Assembly (NCBI RefSeq): GCF_000369625.1
Contig: NZ_KB850113.1
Span: 1,045,251-1,109,250, forward strand
Direction: 5' to 3'
Origin: Acinetobacter variabilis
GTDB taxonomy: Bacteria; Pseudomonadota; Gammaproteobacteria; Pseudomonadales; Moraxellaceae
Length of the DNA: 64,000 nt
The translations under genes and the position numbers were made by a program. Each line of letters begins with the position of its first letter. Within the stretch, counting starts at the first letter, position 1. The notes below the pieces were generated by a model. The model was not told the DNA's origin. It worked only from the letters and a program-made list of their open reading frames with translations, and searched no databases. Shown here piece after piece: positions 36,916 to 45,965 of this stretch.

Positions 36916-37659
36916 TTAACCTAATTTATTGACTAATTTTAGCGGTAATACTTTCATTGCTAAACCGAGTGGCAACCAAGGCCACTTCGGTACATAAGCT
37001 TTGACTGGCGCTTTTTCAATTTCTTCTGCCAATAGACGTGAACCCGTTTTCTCATCCACTTCAAACGGTAATTTTTTCGCGCCTTCATTAATTTCAGTAC
37101 GAATATAGCCTGGGAAAATGGTCGTAACTTTAATTGGTGTATCAATTAGTTCAGCACGAATGCCTTCAGCCAGATGTGCAACTCCAGCCTTACTTGCGCC
37201 GTAAGCGGTCAAGTGTTTTGGCATACCACGCATTGCGCTCATCGATGAAATCATCACCAGATGACCGGAGTTTTGTGCGCGGAAAATTTCCACTGCAGCT
37301 TCACATTGTGCCAATGCAGAAATAAAGTTAGTTTCAACAGTAGCTTTATTGATCGCAAAATTACCTTTACCAATCCGGCGGCCTTCACCTACACCGGCAT
37401 TGACAATAATCCGGTCAATGGTGCCAAAGTCTTCTTTAAAGGCACGGAAAACTTCAAAAACCTGATCATAATTGGTTACATCCAGTGTTTTGGCAATGAC
37501 TTTAATATCATATTGGCTTTCGAGTTCTTGTTTCAAAGTTTCCAGACGTTCCAGACGACGTGCACAAATCGCCAGGTTATACCCTTTTTTTGCAAATTCA
37601 CGTGCCATACCGGCACCAATCCCTGAACTTGCACCAGTAATTAAAATCGTTTTAGCCAT
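36916..37659 (-). CDS. short-chain dehydrogenase/reductase
   Basis: A 247-residue classical SDR. The cofactor motif TGASSGIG is near residue 8, NAGVG near 90, catalytic Ser in MISSMSAM and YGASK with the Tyr-Lys pair near 150. Arg-rich CARRLERL after the second strand favours NADP(H). It is the last of four minus-strand genes (acyl-CoA dehydrogenase, phosphotransferase, histidine phosphatase, SDR) with short gaps or overlaps, 54 bases after the phosphatase gene. It probably oxidises or reduces a hydroxy/keto intermediate in that pathway. Confidence 0.9.
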   Translation of the reverse strand: MAKTILITGASSGIGAGMAREFAKKGYNLAICARRLERLETLKQELESQYDIKVIAKTLDVTNYDQVFEVFRAFKEDFGTIDRIIVNAGVGEGRRIGKGNFAINKATVETNFISALAQCEAAVEIFRAQNSGHLVMISSMSAMRGMPKHLTAYGASKAGVAHLAEGIRAELIDTPIKVTTIFPGYIRTEINEGAKKLPFEVDEKTGSRLLAEEIEKAPVKAYVPKWPWLPLGLAMKVLPLKLVNKLG

Positions 37660-37713
37660 AATTTTTACCCTATCCCTTTATTTTTTTCTAAGGTGTTTTA
37701 TCTTCAAAAATTT

Positions 37714-38412
37714 TTAAATCCAGGTTAGCAGGTCTGGACGTTGTGCTTTAATAAAATGATGTTCATTCAAGCTGAGTAGCTGGGGTTCATTTCCGACCAG
37801 ACGTAATGTAGTAATGCTGGTATTGGTAATTGCCCAGTTTAAAGCGAAAGTTTTCTCTGGACTCAGACCCAGGATTTTGCCTACCGCGACAGAGATGACA
37901 CCACCCGAGGTATACACGATTGCATAGCGCGGTTTAGTTTGCGCAAGCTGGTCACATAAATTTTGCAAACCGGTTTCTACACGGCTTTTAAAATTGGGCC
38001 AGGATTCATCATATTCGTGGTGATAATCATCACAGGTCCATCGAGCAATCGCTCCACTAAAGATTTTGCTCAAATAGTCTCGCGGATTAGCATGTTCTGA
38101 GACATCCTGCTTCAGCAGTTCTGGCTGATTAAAACGCGGTTCATAACGGGCAAAGACCTGCTGATGATTAAACTCATTCCAGGCACTATCGGTCAAAATC
38201 TCGCTTTCAGAAAAACATTCTTCTAGAGATAACTGCGCCGTTTGTTGATGACGTTGCATAGAACCAGCCACTACATACGGTGCTTCTTTCAGAATTTCAT
38301 CAAAATAACGACCGAGCAATTTTGCCTGTAGTTCCCCATTTGGCGAAAGCTGATCATAACTGGCTGCCCCGAAAGATGCCTGTCCATGCCGGATCAAGTA
38401 AATGGTGGTCAT
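37714..38412 (-). CDS. histidine phosphatase family protein (phosphoglycerate mutase-like)
   Basis: A 232-residue protein with LIRHGQASFG, the RHG catalytic motif with the phosphorylated His, and a second-half VYTSGGVISV block. The usual second His of the motif (often S-H-G-G) appears here as T-S-G-G, so the proton-donor region is altered. The start overlaps the stop of the phosphotransferase gene by four bases (ATGA), showing tight coupling. In this operon it might remove a phosphate added by the kinase-like partner; that is inference. Confidence 0.85.
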   Translation of the reverse strand: MTTIYLIRHGQASFGAASYDQLSPNGELQAKLLGRYFDEILKEAPYVVAGSMQRHQQTAQLSLEECFSESEILTDSAWNEFNHQQVFARYEPRFNQPELLKQDVSEHANPRDYLSKIFSGAIARWTCDDYHHEYDESWPNFKSRVETGLQNLCDQLAQTKPRYAIVYTSGGVISVAVGKILGLSPEKTFALNWAITNTSITTLRLVGNEPQLLSLNEHHFIKAQRPDLLTWI

Positions 38413-39530
38413 TTTTGCATTAACTCTTTAAATTTCAGGATATATTTTTGTGCAATGTCATTGGCTTCAAGCTTTTGTAGACCAATCAGTTTTAATGCAC
38501 GGATATGCAAGGCATGAATCACTACCCAAAAATCCTTAAAGGCCGGATTGTTGGTTTGTTTGTGGTAATAACGGTAATAGATCTGCTGAGCAATCACTGA
38601 GAGACGGAAAATCCCAAACACTTCATAGAATGTCCAGTTTTCCGGTTGCAGACCGGTTTTCTCCAGATAGTAATCCACCACTTCTTTACGGGTAAACATA
38701 CCTTTTAAATTGGTGGGCTGACGACGTGTTGCTTTAAAAATGGCATTGTCCGTATCTTCTACCCAATAAGCCAAGGCAGAACCCAAGTCCATCAGCGGAT
38801 CACCCAGGGTGGCCATTTCCCAGTCCAGCACCCCAATAACTTCAGTTGGATTTTCTGGATCCAGAATGACATTATCAAAACGCCAGTCATTGTGAATGAC
38901 ACAGGTTTTAGAATCAGATGGAATATTATCTTTCAGCCAGTTACGCACGTATTTAAAAGATGGAACATTTAATGTTTTGGCTTTTTCGTAACGTGCATCC
39001 CAGCCTTCTACCTGACGACGGCAATAGCCTTCACCTTTGCCTAACTTTTCCAGTTCTGTACCAGTGTAAGGAACTTGGTGTAGTTCGATCAGCTTATCAA
39101 TCACATTAATACATAGAGTCTGGATATCTGGTTCAGTCAGTTGTAATTCAGGCGGCAGCTTGGCACGCGGAATAATACCTTCAATGCGTTTCATCACATA
39201 AAAATCACAGCCAATGACTGATTCATCCTGACAAAGTGCCACCATTTCAGGTACGACTGGATAGTGTTCAGCCAAAGCTTTTTGTACATAATATTCACGT
39301 GCCATGTCATGCGCAGATTTAGCTTTAGTCCCTTGAGGCGGACGACGTAGAATCAAATCGGCATTGGCATATTGCAAACGATAAGTCCAGTTTGAAGCTC
39401 CACCGGAATATTGAGTAAGCTCTAAAGGACCTTCTACATTTACTCCTTGTTGATTTAACCAATCTGTGATGGCCTGTACATCCAGTTCCTCACCTTCACG
39501 AACTGACCCACCTACATCAATGACCGCCAT
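38409..39530 (-). CDS. phosphotransferase family protein (ACAD10/LvaA-like kinase)
   Basis: A 373-residue APH/choline-kinase fold protein. GGASNWTYRLQYANADLILRRPP is the nucleotide-binding N lobe, CVIHNDWRFDNVILD the catalytic HxDxxxxN loop, and VLDWEMATLGDPLMDLG the metal-binding Asp region. This ATLGDPLxDLG form is typical of the kinase domains fused to acyl-CoA dehydrogenase in ACAD10/ACAD11 and of bacterial LvaA, which phosphorylate hydroxyacyl-CoA. The acyl-CoA dehydrogenase gene lies 54 bases upstream and the phosphatase gene overlaps downstream. A 4-hydroxyacyl-CoA substrate is inferred from the family. Confidence 0.87.
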   Translation of the reverse strand: MAVIDVGGSVREGEELDVQAITDWLNQQGVNVEGPLELTQYSGGASNWTYRLQYANADLILRRPPQGTKAKSAHDMAREYYVQKALAEHYPVVPEMVALCQDESVIGCDFYVMKRIEGIIPRAKLPPELQLTEPDIQTLCINVIDKLIELHQVPYTGTELEKLGKGEGYCRRQVEGWDARYEKAKTLNVPSFKYVRNWLKDNIPSDSKTCVIHNDWRFDNVILDPENPTEVIGVLDWEMATLGDPLMDLGSALAYWVEDTDNAIFKATRRQPTNLKGMFTRKEVVDYYLEKTGLQPENWTFYEVFGIFRLSVIAQQIYYRYYHKQTNNPAFKDFWVVIHALHIRALKLIGLQKLEANDIAQKYILKFKELMQK

Positions 39531-39584
39531 AATTTTTCCTTAAAATCTTCTAATACGTTTCAATGTTCTGTATATAAAGCCAGC

Positions 39585-40826
39585 TTATTTTTTACGACGT
39601 GTGCTATAACCACGTTTTGCCAGTTCCAGCTTGGCAATCATACCTTTATGCACTTCATCCGGACCATCAGCCAAACGTAAGGCACGGGCTTGGGCAAAGA
39701 ATCCGGTCAGCGGTGTATCACGAGAAACACCCGCACCACCGTGGATCTGAATCGCCATATCCACAACTTTTTCCAGTACACTTGGCGCAACGACTTTAAT
39801 TGCAGAAATTTCAGTCAGTGCTGCCATATTCCCTAAAGTATCCATTTTATAGGCAGCATACAAGGTTAATAATCGAGCCTGATCAATGGCAACGCGAGCT
39901 TCTGCGACACGTTCCAGGTTACCACCCAGTTTTAAAATCTCTTTACCAAATGCGGTACGGCTCATACCCCGGTCAATCATAAGTTCTAATGATTTTTCAG
40001 CTGCACCGATGCAACGCATACAATGGTGAATACGGCCTGGCCCTAAACGCCCTTGGGCAATTTCAAAGCCTTGACCTGCACCCCCAATAAAATTCGAAAC
40101 TGGAACACGAACATTATCGAAGCTGACTTCACCGTGGCCATGTGGTGCATCATAATCACCAAAGACTGGAAGCATCCGTTCAATTTTCACGCCTGCAGTA
40201 TCGACTGGAACTAAAACCATCGAATGCTGATGATGACGGTCTTTGGATTCATCCGGTGTATGTGCCATAAAGATGATGATTTTGGCATTTGGATCACCCA
40301 AACCCGAAGACCACCATTTACGACCATTCAAAACAATTTCATCACCTTCAACTACTGCCGTCGCCTGCATATTGGTAGCATCACTTGAAGCCACAGCAGG
40401 TTCAGTCATACAGAACACTGAACGGATTTTCCCTTCCAGAAGTGGCATCAACCATTGCTGTTTTTGTTCTTCAGAACCATAGCGCCACAATACTTCCATA
40501 TTACCGCTATCTGGCGCATTACAGTTAAAGACGGTAGGTGCAATCAGGCTTCGTCCAGAAAGTTCAGCGATATGTGCATATTCCTGAACGGATAATCCCT
40601 GACCTAATTCTGGACAAGGCAAAAACATATTCCAGAGACCTGCCGCTTTGGCTTTATCTTTCAATATTTCAAGCTCTGCCGGCCATTGCCATTTGGTCCA
40701 GTCGCCACCTTGATTCAGTTGATGCACCTGATGCCAGAAACCAGCCTCGACAGGTTCAATTTCATCAGTAATAAACTTTTTTGTTCTATTTAAATAATCC
40801 TGTGCTCGTGCAGACAACTCAAACAT
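39585..40826 (-). CDS. acyl-CoA dehydrogenase (ACAD10/11-like)
   Basis: A 413-residue flavoprotein with GAGGGATAAAGCA before the start. MTEPAVASSDATNMQ and GRKWWSSGLGDPNAKI are the FAD/substrate regions in the form seen in ACAD10/11 and LvaC rather than fatty acid FadE types. RCIGAAEKSLELMIDRGMSRTAFGK and IQIHGGAGVSRDTPL...ADGPDEVHKGMIAK complete it. It heads a four-gene operon with a kinase-like protein next. Animal ACAD10/11 carry the same two activities on one chain, so the bacterial pair probably works together on hydroxylated or branched acyl-CoA. Confidence 0.9.
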   Translation of the reverse strand: MFELSARAQDYLNRTKKFITDEIEPVEAGFWHQVHQLNQGGDWTKWQWPAELEILKDKAKAAGLWNMFLPCPELGQGLSVQEYAHIAELSGRSLIAPTVFNCNAPDSGNMEVLWRYGSEEQKQQWLMPLLEGKIRSVFCMTEPAVASSDATNMQATAVVEGDEIVLNGRKWWSSGLGDPNAKIIIFMAHTPDESKDRHHQHSMVLVPVDTAGVKIERMLPVFGDYDAPHGHGEVSFDNVRVPVSNFIGGAGQGFEIAQGRLGPGRIHHCMRCIGAAEKSLELMIDRGMSRTAFGKEILKLGGNLERVAEARVAIDQARLLTLYAAYKMDTLGNMAALTEISAIKVVAPSVLEKVVDMAIQIHGGAGVSRDTPLTGFFAQARALRLADGPDEVHKGMIAKLELAKRGYSTRRKK

Positions 40827-40920
40827 TGCTTTATCCCTCTGAATATTCTAATTCATACGCTTTACAATACCTTAACCCAAAATATATTATGAATAAAATG
40901 ATTTAATTCCATATAGCAGT

Positions 40921-41838
40921 ATGCATAGTATTCATTCAAAAACCGTGATGGACCTACGAAATTTTCATCGTATTGATATTAATCTTTATCCACTTTTTAT
41001 TGCCATTTACGAACAAAACAGTATTTCTAAAGCCGCGCAAATTCTATCGATAAGCCAGTCAGCGGCCAGTCATGCTTTACAACGTTTAAGACAGCATTTA
41101 CAGGATGATTTATTTGTGCGAACGGGTAGCAAGATGCAGCCCACACCGTTTGCGGATCAGATCTATCCTGAAATTAAAAATGCACTTTTTGCGATTCAGA
41201 ATATTTCAATGCAGCATCAGCAATTCAGACCGGAATTGATTCATAGCTTAAAAATCGCTGTACATGATGAAATTGAACCCATGATATTTCCAAAACTGGT
41301 TCAACATTTTCAAAAAATTAACCTGGATCTTCAGCTGAGTAGCATGAAACTCGACCGTAAAAATATTGCTGCAGATCTCGCCTCTCAACAGGTCGATTTT
41401 GTCATTGATCTGGAGCAAAGTATTAGTGAAAAAATTCAGTTTGAACGACTGGTACAAGATGAATTCGTGGTCTGTACACAACAAACAGAAATGAATGAAC
41501 AGATTTATCTGGCCTCACCTCATATTGGCGTTTCCTCACGCCGTACGGGAGTTTTAGTTGAAGATATATATTTAAGTCGAAAACATTATTCCCGGCAGAT
41601 TTTTTTACGTTGTCAGCACTATTCCACAGCCCTGCAAATTCTGGAACAGCAAAAGACTGCCATGCTGACAATTCCTAAAAATGTATTGACACATCTACAG
41701 TTAGCAAACTGTCTGAATATTTTTGACGTTCCTGTACAACTGCCGAAAATTAATATGGGGATGTATTGGCATAAAGATCTGCAAGAAAATAAAAGACATC
41801 AATTTTTAAGAAATGAAATTTATAAAATTTTTACTTAG
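40921..41838 (+). CDS. LysR-family transcriptional regulator
   Basis: A 305-residue LTTR. The N-terminal helix-turn-helix reads LYPLFIAIYEQNSISKAAQILSISQSAASHALQRLRQHLQDDLFVRTGSKM (in parts). The C-terminal periplasmic-binding-like effector domain is recognisable by pattern only. It is divergent from the acyl-CoA dehydrogenase operon across 94 bases, the usual position for a regulator of that operon. The start could be ATG 40921 or ATG 40948 (MDLRNFHRIDINLY), and neither has a clear ribosome site. Effector unknown. Confidence 0.88.
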   Translation: MHSIHSKTVMDLRNFHRIDINLYPLFIAIYEQNSISKAAQILSISQSAASHALQRLRQHLQDDLFVRTGSKMQPTPFADQIYPEIKNALFAIQNISMQHQQFRPELIHSLKIAVHDEIEPMIFPKLVQHFQKINLDLQLSSMKLDRKNIAADLASQQVDFVIDLEQSISEKIQFERLVQDEFVVCTQQTEMNEQIYLASPHIGVSSRRTGVLVEDIYLSRKHYSRQIFLRCQHYSTALQILEQQKTAMLTIPKNVLTHLQLANCLNIFDVPVQLPKINMGMYWHKDLQENKRHQFLRNEIYKIFT

Positions 41839-41934
41839 GCTATTTATGAGATGATTTAAAATTGCTTAGGCTATTTTATTATCAAGTTTTAGGATTGAGA
41901 TTGGCCTAATTTGATGGTGCTTAGGCTATTTTAT
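41834..41934. repeat. three copies of a CTTAGGCTATTT repeat
   Basis: CTTAGGCTATTTATGAGAT at 41834-41852, GCTTAGGCTATTTTAT at 41864-41879 and again at 41919-41934. Another intergenic copy, CTTAGGCTATTTACGAGAT, is at 61686-61704. The copies lie just after the LysR gene and before the nuclease gene. Function unknown. Confidence 0.6.
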
Positions 41935-41998
41935 CGGTACAAAACTAAACACTGATTGATGACTTTTTAAGCCTTATGCGGAGTGGCTTTGATCTAAA

Positions 41999-42616
41999 AT
42001 GGCTCAACTTTTAGCTGTGTTTATGCGGCTGTTTTTGCTGATTTGGATCTTGCCCTTGTTACATCTCTCTACCACCTGGCAAATTGTGCTGGGCTTCGTA
42101 CTTCTGTGTTTTTCCTATTATCTGCTGCATAAAATTACGGTGTATTTAAAGGACCTATTTCGCCCCTTTAAGAAAGGTAAGAAATACTGGTGCCGGGTTA
42201 GTGCTGTCAGTGATGGCGATACCCTTACCTGCTACCGTTTTAATATCCGTCGCTCTGAGACCAAACTGCGCTTTGCTTATGTCGATGCACCTGAATCTTC
42301 ACAGGCCTATGGTAAGGAATCGCTACGCCTGGTTCAAAGTATGGTTAAAAATAAAATGATTCGTGTACAAATTACTGATATTGACCGATATGGTCGCTGT
42401 GTCGGTGTGGTCTATCGTTATCGCAAGAATATCAATGAAGAGATTGTGAAACGTGGTGCGGCATGGGTTTATGAGGAATATATCCGGGATAAAAACCATT
42501 TACGCTATATGATGGAACTACAGAATAAAGCCAAAAAGCAGAAAAAAGGGTTATGGAAAAATAGCCGCCCTGTCCGTCCAAGTGTGTATCGTAAACAGAT
42601 CAAAGCCTCATCTTGA
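41999..42616 (+). CDS. membrane-anchored thermonuclease (SNase-like) protein
   Basis: A 205-residue protein with two hydrophobic segments at the N terminus (residues about 5-50) and a staphylococcal nuclease-like domain after residue 60. SDGDTLTCYRF, LRFAYVDAPES, YGKES, DRYGRCVGVVYR and KRGAAWVYEEY correspond to the catalytic and calcium-site segments. The C terminus is strongly basic (KAKKQKKGLWKNSRPVRPSVYRKQ). Probably a nucleic-acid hydrolase tethered to the membrane. Monocistronic with a terminator. Confidence 0.86.
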   Translation: MAQLLAVFMRLFLLIWILPLLHLSTTWQIVLGFVLLCFSYYLLHKITVYLKDLFRPFKKGKKYWCRVSAVSDGDTLTCYRFNIRRSETKLRFAYVDAPESSQAYGKESLRLVQSMVKNKMIRVQITDIDRYGRCVGVVYRYRKNINEEIVKRGAAWVYEEYIRDKNHLRYMMELQNKAKKQKKGLWKNSRPVRPSVYRKQIKASS

Positions 42617-42642
42617 TTTTAAAGATCTAAAATTTAGCTTAT

Positions 42643-42674
42643 AAAAAAGGGATCTGTACTAACAAATCCCTTTT
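42643..42674. terminator. terminator between the nuclease gene and the cyd operon
   Basis: AAAAGGGAT pairs with ATCCCTTTT; usable by both convergent transcripts. Confidence 0.75.
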
Positions 42675-42697
42675 GCTTGTTCAGTTCATATGATAAC

Positions 42698-42805
42698 CTA
42701 ATAGGCCAAATGCACCAGAAAGCGGAATGCCCCTGCAATAAGTGCCAGTGTCAAAAAACCTGCAAGCCATAAGCCTACAAACCATACTATCTGTTTGCGT
42801 GTCAT
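42698..42805 (-). CDS. DUF2474/CydX-like small subunit of cytochrome bd-type oxidase
   Basis: A 35-residue protein encoded nine bases after the cydB stop, with an excellent ribosome site (AAGGAG, seven bases before the ATG). It is a single transmembrane helix: basic N terminus MTRKQ, then VWFVGLWLAGFLTLALIAG and a short tail. The WFVGLWLAG pattern matches DUF2474 proteins that accompany CioAB-type oxidases and play the part that CydX has in E. coli. It is short enough to be missed by automatic annotation. Family recognition is from memory of the motif; position is direct evidence. Confidence 0.82.
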   Translation of the reverse strand: MTRKQIVWFVGLWLAGFLTLALIAGAFRFLVHLAY

Positions 42806-42814
42806 ACCCGCTCC

Positions 42815-43819
42815 TTAATGATAACCATCATCACCAACACGCACCTTGTGTCGGAATACCCAATAGGACATGCAGGTATAAATCACGATAATCGGAATCA
42901 GGACTAAGGCTCCAATCAAAGCAAATAACTGACTATTTTCATGTGCCGCTGCCTGCCAGATCGTGACTGATGGTGGAATAATATAAGGCCACAGACTAAT
43001 CAGAAAACCGGTATATGCCAGGAATACCAGCACTAACATATAGGAAAATGGGCCTAGTTCACTGCGTCTTTTACAGGCACGTAAGGCCAGCCAGGTAAAC
43101 AATATGACCAGGATCGGTACGGGCATAAAGTAGGTAAATTGAGGCTGGCTGAACCAGCGCTCCGCAATTTGCGGATGGGTCAACGGCGTATAAACACTAA
43201 CAGCACCTAGAATAATTAATAAGGCTATAATCAGCTTCGGCATCAGTTTAAACATGCGATCCTGTAAATCATCACCGGTTTTATAAATGAGCCATCCACA
43301 GCCTAATGCTGCATATAGCACCACGACACTGATTCCTGTAAATATACTAAATGGACTGAGCCAATCCAGACCACCACCTACATAGACACCATTTCGTGTT
43401 TCAATTCCCTGAATATATGCACCCAGGATCATCCCTTGCAAGAAACTGGTGACGATCGATCCACCTATAAAAGCTTTATCCCACCAATGTTTGCTTTTAT
43501 TCGCCTTAAAACGGAACTCAAAAGCAACACCACGAAAAATCAAGGCGATCACCATCAGGATAATCGGCATATACAGTGCTGAGAGTACCGTCGAATAAGC
43601 CAATGGAAAGGCAGCAAATAATCCAGCGCCCCCTAGAACCATCCAAGTTTCATTACCATCCCAGACCGGAGCGACCGTATTCATCATGACATCGCGTTCA
43701 TCCTGATGCGGGAAGAATGGAAATAGAATGCCAATGCCCAGATCGAAACCATCGAGAATAGTATAGACCAGTACACCCAGTCCAATAATCGCAATCCAAA
43801 TTAATGATAAATCAATCAT
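42815..43819 (-). CDS. cydB: cytochrome bd-type ubiquinol oxidase subunit II (CydB/CioB)
   Basis: A 334-residue membrane protein with about eight to nine helices. LGVLVYTILDGFDLGIGIL opens it in the way of CydB/CioB, and PVWDGNETWMVLGGAGLFAAFPLAYS is the conserved quinol/haem-side block. It forms the oxidase with subunit I. Its start overlaps the cydA stop by four bases, and the small DUF2474-like gene follows after nine bases. Confidence 0.94.
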   Translation of the reverse strand: MIDLSLIWIAIIGLGVLVYTILDGFDLGIGILFPFFPHQDERDVMMNTVAPVWDGNETWMVLGGAGLFAAFPLAYSTVLSALYMPIILMVIALIFRGVAFEFRFKANKSKHWWDKAFIGGSIVTSFLQGMILGAYIQGIETRNGVYVGGGLDWLSPFSIFTGISVVVLYAALGCGWLIYKTGDDLQDRMFKLMPKLIIALLIILGAVSVYTPLTHPQIAERWFSQPQFTYFMPVPILVILFTWLALRACKRRSELGPFSYMLVLVFLAYTGFLISLWPYIIPPSVTIWQAAAHENSQLFALIGALVLIPIIVIYTCMSYWVFRHKVRVGDDGYH

Positions 43820-45261
43820 TTTTTATCCTCCTGATCCGGATGTTCAGGAACCTCTTCAATACGTTCGCGAATACTGCTCAATGGTCGACGGGAAGCCTGA
43901 ACCACATCGCTATCCGATTCATGGTGTGGTCTGGAATGAATAAATTCTGGACCTCTATGCATTAGGCGCAACATGTAGAAAATTCCTACGCCAAAAACAA
44001 CGCAGTACACCACCACAAAGATAATCAAGGTCAAACCGACCTGTTCAGCGGACACTGGTGATAATGCATCTTTGGTCCGCATAATGCCGTAGACAACCCA
44101 AGGCTGACGGCCGACTTCTGTGGTAAACCATCCTGCCAGCATGGCAAGAAATCCGGATGGACCCATGATGAGTGCAAAACGATGCAGACCACGTGACTCA
44201 TAAAAACGTCCTCGGGTACGTGACCATAGCCCCCATAATGCAAGCAAGAGCATCAACATACCCATCCCGACCATAATCCGGAAACTCCAGAACACGACCA
44301 GTGAATTGGGTCGATCTTCAGGCGCAAAATCTTTAAGCCCCGTGACTTTTCCATCCATAGAGTGCGTCAGAATCAGACTACCCAATTTAGGAATACCAAT
44401 TGCATATTTGGTTTCTTCCGCTTGCATGTCTGGAATCCCAAACAGGTATAAAGGCATTCCTTCATCATGATTGGTTTCCCAATGGCCTTCCATCGCGGCC
44501 AGTTTGGCTGGCTGATGTTCAAGTGTATTCAGACCATGCATATCCCCCACAAAAATTTGTAAAGGTGCAAGTGCCAGAATCAGCCACATGGCCATGGAAA
44601 ATGAAGTTTTAACTAAAGGATCGCGACGACCCTTGATCAGATGCCATGCCGCTGTTGAGGCTACAAGTAAGGCCGAGACCAGAAAGGCGGCCATCGCCAT
44701 ATGGGCCAGACGATAAGGAAAAGACGGGTTAAATACGATCGCTACCCAGTCCTGAGGGACGATTAGGCCGTTTTCAATCGCAAAACCTTGTGGGGTCTGC
44801 ATCCAGCTATTGGAAGATAAAATCCAGAACATGGAAATACAGGTGCCGACTGCGACCATTAAAGTGGAGAAAAAGTGTGCTCGTGGGCCAACCCGATCCC
44901 AGCCAAAGAGCATGATGCCCAGGAATCCGGCTTCTAAAAAGAACGCAGTTAAAACTTCATAAGCCAGCAAGGGTCCGGTCACACTTCCAGCGACCCGGGA
45001 AAACTCACTCCAGTTGGTTCCGAACTGATAGCTCATTACCACACCGGATACGACGCCCATACCAAATGCGACGGCGAAAATTTTGACCCAAAACTTGAAC
45101 AGATCCTGAAAAATCGGATTTTTAGTCTTTAACCAGCGCCATTCCAGAATAGCCAGAAAACTTGCCAATCCGATTGAAATTGCTGGAAAGATAATATGAA
45201 AAGATACAGTAAAGGCGAACTGTATACGTGCTAACTCTAATGCAGTTAAACCCAGAGTCAT
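43816..45261 (-). CDS. cydA: cytochrome bd-type ubiquinol oxidase subunit I (CydA/CioA)
   Basis: A 481-residue haem protein. ATG 45261 has AGGTGAAG at a good distance; a GTG three codons earlier is less likely. LELARIQFAFTVSFHIIFPAISIGLA carries the first haem-ligand His region, and GWFTTEVGRQPWVVYG is the quinol/haem d region. The short Q-loop, the absence of the long E. coli-type insert, and the DUF2474 partner point to the cyanide-insensitive CioA branch. It reduces oxygen to water with ubiquinol and does not pump protons. Confidence 0.94.
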   Translation of the reverse strand: MTLGLTALELARIQFAFTVSFHIIFPAISIGLASFLAILEWRWLKTKNPIFQDLFKFWVKIFAVAFGMGVVSGVVMSYQFGTNWSEFSRVAGSVTGPLLAYEVLTAFFLEAGFLGIMLFGWDRVGPRAHFFSTLMVAVGTCISMFWILSSNSWMQTPQGFAIENGLIVPQDWVAIVFNPSFPYRLAHMAMAAFLVSALLVASTAAWHLIKGRRDPLVKTSFSMAMWLILALAPLQIFVGDMHGLNTLEHQPAKLAAMEGHWETNHDEGMPLYLFGIPDMQAEETKYAIGIPKLGSLILTHSMDGKVTGLKDFAPEDRPNSLVVFWSFRIMVGMGMLMLLLALWGLWSRTRGRFYESRGLHRFALIMGPSGFLAMLAGWFTTEVGRQPWVVYGIMRTKDALSPVSAEQVGLTLIIFVVVYCVVFGVGIFYMLRLMHRGPEFIHSRPHHESDSDVVQASRRPLSSIRERIEEVPEHPDQEDKK

Positions 45262-45521
45262 AAACTTCACCTATGTAGTGTTATTTGGCATATCTGCCCT
45301 TCAGTTATTAAGTGATGGATTTTTCTAGTGCTTAGGTAGCTTAGGCTGAATCATTCTTAAAAGTATGTAGTCTTTTGTTGATTGTTTTTTAATCAGGTTA
45401 AAGACTTGTAATAACTTAGTCAAAAAGACGTTAACCATGCAAAAATTTTCAAAATTTCCCTCTTGTCTAATTGAATAAAGAGGCGTAGATTAGGCACAAT
45501 TTAGTTAGCCAGGTTAACTAT

Positions 45522-45965
45522 ATGTTTCAACCCTCTTCCAGATTTCGTTCACTGTTGCTGCGTTGCGCACGACTCATGAGTGATGAAATCAATACTATTT
45601 TGTTATCCTCCCAACTTAATTACTCCTTATGGCAAGTGCTCTATACCATTCAATCCCAACAGCAATGCACGCTGGTTGATATTTCAAGCTATTTAAATGT
45701 TTCAAAACCAAGCATAACCAAACGTATCCAGCATTTAAGTGAACTCGACTTAATCTGCCAGATCGAAACCGAGGATAAACGTCAAAAAGTATTTAAACTC
45801 AGCGAGCAAGGGGTTAAAACCTTTAACCTGTGTTCTAAACAGATTGATGCTTTTGAAGATCAGTTACTGCAACAGATTGACGCAGATGATCTGCAAAGCA
45901 GTAAAAATACTTTGGTTCAGCTGATTCAGCAATTACACCCTTCATCTCAGGAAACACCACAATGA
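45522..45965 (+). CDS. MarR-family transcriptional regulator
   Basis: A 147-residue winged-helix protein. LWQVLYTIQSQQQCTLVDISSYLNVSKPSITKRIQHLSELDLI is the MarR DNA-binding core, and ETEDKRQKVFKLSEQG the wing. Its stop overlaps the start of the MFS gene by four bases (ATGA), so the two form a regulator-transporter pair. It lies divergent to cydA across about 260 bases that contain AT-rich promoters and an AGTGCTTAGGTAGCTTAGG stretch near 45328. Ligand unknown. Confidence 0.9.
   Translation: MFQPSSRFRSLLLRCARLMSDEINTILLSSQLNYSLWQVLYTIQSQQQCTLVDISSYLNVSKPSITKRIQHLSELDLICQIETEDKRQKVFKLSEQGVKTFNLCSKQIDAFEDQLLQQIDADDLQSSKNTLVQLIQQLHPSSQETPQ

Noticed and set aside
41834-41934. CRISPR-like array from the CTTAGGCTATTT repeats
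   Set aside because: Repeats are only 12-16 bases with uneven spacing and no cas genes; not a CRISPR array.
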